A stretch of DNA of 64,000 nucleotides from NCBI GenBank assembly GCA_965194375.1, contig CBDAEL010000003.1; one strand, 5' to 3'. A program made the translations under genes and the position numbers. This stretch comes from Tabrizicola_A aquatica (lineage in GTDB: Bacteria > Pseudomonadota > Alphaproteobacteria > Rhodobacterales > Rhodobacteraceae). Each line of letters begins with the position of its first letter. The first letter of the stretch is position 1. Below the pieces are notes generated by a model, which was not told the origin of the DNA, did not search any database, and was given only the letters and a program-made list of their open reading frames with translations. Shown here piece by piece: positions 62,514-64,000 of this stretch.

Positions 62514-62547
62514 GGGCGCGCGGGATATCCCTCGCGCGCCCTTTCTT
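62514..62547 (+). terminator. Intercistronic hairpin after the second binding-protein gene
   Basis: Nine-bp stem GGGCGCGCG / CGCGCGCCC followed by TTTCTTCT, between binding protein and permease as in the first importer (18164-18194). Confidence 0.75.
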
Positions 62548-62622
62548 CTGAGCCAAGCCGCCTTGCAGGCGACCGGTATGGTCCGGTCGTCTCTTGTTGC
62601 CAGCCCGGACGGGACCACGCCC

Positions 62623-63708
62623 ATGCTGCTGTTTATCATTCGCCGCCTAGGTGTCATGCTCTTGACCGCCTTTGCGCTGACCTTCATCGTCTTTTACCTG
62701 ACCAACCTGCCGCCCAACCTTGAAAAGCTTGCGAAATCCGAAGCCTCGGTCCGCATGAGCGACGAGGACGTGGTGAAATGGATCGACAACAATGGCTATT
62801 CGACGCCGATCTTGTCGCGCTACGGGCAGTGGCTTGGCGTTTTGCCGGGCTGGGTCAAGACGTTGGAATCGGGCGAAGTGCGCGGCCGCTGCATCGCCAA
62901 AGGGCAAGACCCCGCCGAAGCGGAAAGCTTTTGCGGGCTGATGCAGGGTGACTGGGGCAACTCCACAGTCTTCAAAATTCCGGTCACCGATGTGCTGGCC
63001 CGTTCGCTGGGCCACACCGGTTGGCTGATGCTCTCGGTCATGCTGGTCATGGTGCCGGCCTCACTCCTCTTGGGCGTGCTGTCAGGCATGCGCGAAGGCT
63101 CGCGCACCGACCGCGTGCTCTCCACCGTCGCCATCGTCACGACCGCGACGCCGGAATATGTCTCGGGCGTTATCTTTATCGCCCTTCTGGCCTCTGCCAC
63201 GGGCGGCATCTCGCCCATGCTGGCGGAATGGGGCTGGATCGAGGGCAAAACCCTGTTCATGGGCACCGCCACCAGCGCCATGGACAATATCACCTTCTGG
63301 AATTTCTCCCTGCCCGTCATGACCATCGCACTTTATGGCATTGGCTACATCGCCCGCATGACCCGCGCCTCGATGACCGAGGTGATGACCGCCCAATACA
63401 TCCGCACCGCGCGACTGAAAGGCGTCAGCTTCCGTCAGGTCGTGATGCGCCACGCACTGCGCAACGCGCTGATCGCCCCGTTCACGGTCATCATGCTGCA
63501 ATTCCCATGGCTTTTGAACGGCGTCGTGATTGTCGAGACCTTGTTCAACTTCAAGGGCTTTGGCTGGACGCTGGTCCAAGCCGCTACCAACAATGACATC
63601 GAGCTTTTGCTGGGCTGTTCGGTCATGGCCGTGGTTCTGGTGCTTATCACACAGCTGATTTCCGATATCGGCTATGTGTTCCTCAATCCCCGCATTCGTT
63701 TGTCGTAA
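62623..63708 (+). CDS. Peptide ABC transporter permease (DppB-like)
   Basis: 361 aa. Start at MLLFIIRRLGVMLLTAFALT, the DppB-type N-terminus; 20 upstream codons are open but leaderless and lie beside the hairpin. An extended periplasmic loop after helix 1 contains two cysteines (GRCIAKG; FCGLMQGDWG). EAA loop QYIRTARLKGVSFRQVVMRHALRN. Partner of the next gene. Confidence 0.93.
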   Translation: MLLFIIRRLGVMLLTAFALTFIVFYLTNLPPNLEKLAKSEASVRMSDEDVVKWIDNNGYSTPILSRYGQWLGVLPGWVKTLESGEVRGRCIAKGQDPAEAESFCGLMQGDWGNSTVFKIPVTDVLARSLGHTGWLMLSVMLVMVPASLLLGVLSGMREGSRTDRVLSTVAIVTTATPEYVSGVIFIALLASATGGISPMLAEWGWIEGKTLFMGTATSAMDNITFWNFSLPVMTIALYGIGYIARMTRASMTEVMTAQYIRTARLKGVSFRQVVMRHALRNALIAPFTVIMLQFPWLLNGVVIVETLFNFKGFGWTLVQAATNNDIELLLGCSVMAVVLVLITQLISDIGYVFLNPRIRLS

Positions 63709-63720
63709 GGAGAACGCCTC

Positions 63721-64000
63721 ATGGAACCGCTCTCCTGGCTTGAGATTTTCGCCGCCATGGCTGGCCGCTTTCTGCCGGTCTGGGTGGCGCTGGTTGTCAC
63801 CTTCGCGCTGTCGATCAGCTTCAAGCGTCGCCTTGGCCTGTACGGCAAACTCTTCGACAGCCCCGTCGGCATGATCGGCTTTGGCATCGTGATGTTTTGG
63901 GTCTTCACGGCAATCTTTGCTGATCTCATCGTCACCATGGATCCCTTGGCGCAGTTCTCCGGCTCTAAGAACGCCGTGCCGGGCTCGCCTTTGAAAACCC
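63721..64000 (+). CDS. Peptide ABC transporter permease (DppC-like), 5' part
   Basis: Starts MEPLSWLEIFAAMAGRFLPV after AAGGAG, 12 nt after the preceding stop, and runs off the window after 93 codons. Two hydrophobic segments (VWVALVVTFALSISF; MIGFGIVMFWVFTAIFADL) and the DppC-type loop start MDPLAQFSGSKNAVPG are visible. The ATPase genes are presumably beyond the edge. Confidence 0.85.
   Translation, partial: MEPLSWLEIFAAMAGRFLPVWVALVVTFALSISFKRRLGLYGKLFDSPVGMIGFGIVMFWVFTAIFADLIVTMDPLAQFSGSKNAVPGSPLKT

Noticed and set aside
1..64000. tRNA, rRNA, CRISPR, prophage or transposon content
   Set aside because: Reading the intergenic stretches on both strands showed no cloverleaf-like CCA-ending segment, no regularly spaced repeats, no transposase or integrase motifs; a tRNAscan/ISfinder run would be the decisive test.

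Overview
The window is about 64 kb of GC-rich chromosomal DNA from an alphaproteobacterium, most likely a member of the Rhodobacteraceae (Rhodobacterales). The evidence is the clustering of ctrA with a DUF1153/SciP gene, a GTTC-N7-GTTC type LexA box, the use of LpxI instead of LpxH, DUF3422 and DUF1223 proteins, a short-Q-loop cytochrome bd oxidase, and the intergenic inverted repeat based on GCCTCCGGCGGGAGTATTT. It reads as core chromosome: dense, operon-rich, and without rRNA, tRNA, CRISPR, prophage, IS element or integrase that I can see. Genus cannot be decided from the sequence alone.

Layout. 1-9065: end of a DMT exporter, a lipid A type acyltransferase, a DUF1223 protein, aconitase (acnA), a small lipoprotein, moaA and cydAB. 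9088-21475: peptide and amino-acid scavenging genes, namely an M20 amidohydrolase, an Hsp70-like protein, an FAD amine oxidase translationally coupled to argE, a complete Dpp/Opp-type ABC importer divergent from them, and a DUF3422 membrane protein. 21626-28682: pntAB transhydrogenase, an ICMT-like methyltransferase, kynureninase and tryptophan 2,3-dioxygenase, and an L,D-transpeptidase lipoprotein. 28769-38309: a D-lyxose isomerase-like cupin with a MATE pump and its divergent TetR regulator, a DUF3291/PuuD pair, a DUF305 protein, a DMT exporter/class V aminotransferase pair, an MsbA-like exporter and ygfZ.

38361-46270: information and cell-cycle genes: hisI, an IscU-like protein, a 40-codon membrane protein behind a LexA-type promoter, recG-ligA, sciP-ctrA and mnmA. 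46325-58494: one long leftward block building the envelope, in transcription order pyrH-frr-uppS-cdsA-dxr-rseP-(45-aa membrane protein)-bamA-skp-fabZ-lpxA-lpxI-lpxB, with many stop/start overlaps. 58619-64000: miaA, an AraC regulator and the first genes of a second peptide ABC importer with a Tat-exported binding protein; the last permease runs off the window.

Points most worth a second look: (i) an unlisted 40-aa single-span membrane protein with an SOS-type promoter, which could be a damage-induced division inhibitor or TisB-like peptide; (ii) ctrA carries a one-base deletion in a G run that replaces the DNA-binding wing of the regulator; (iii) a 45-aa membrane protein inside the rseP-bamA operon; (iv) two tandem 9-bp hairpins with GNRA loops between mnmA and lpxB; (v) two mutually exclusive hairpins in the miaA leader; (vi) paired operators between a MATE pump and its TetR regulator that contain the possible regulator start codons. 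Several start codons were moved inward from the longest open frame on the basis of Shine-Dalgarno (SD) sites and family N-termini; this is stated per gene.
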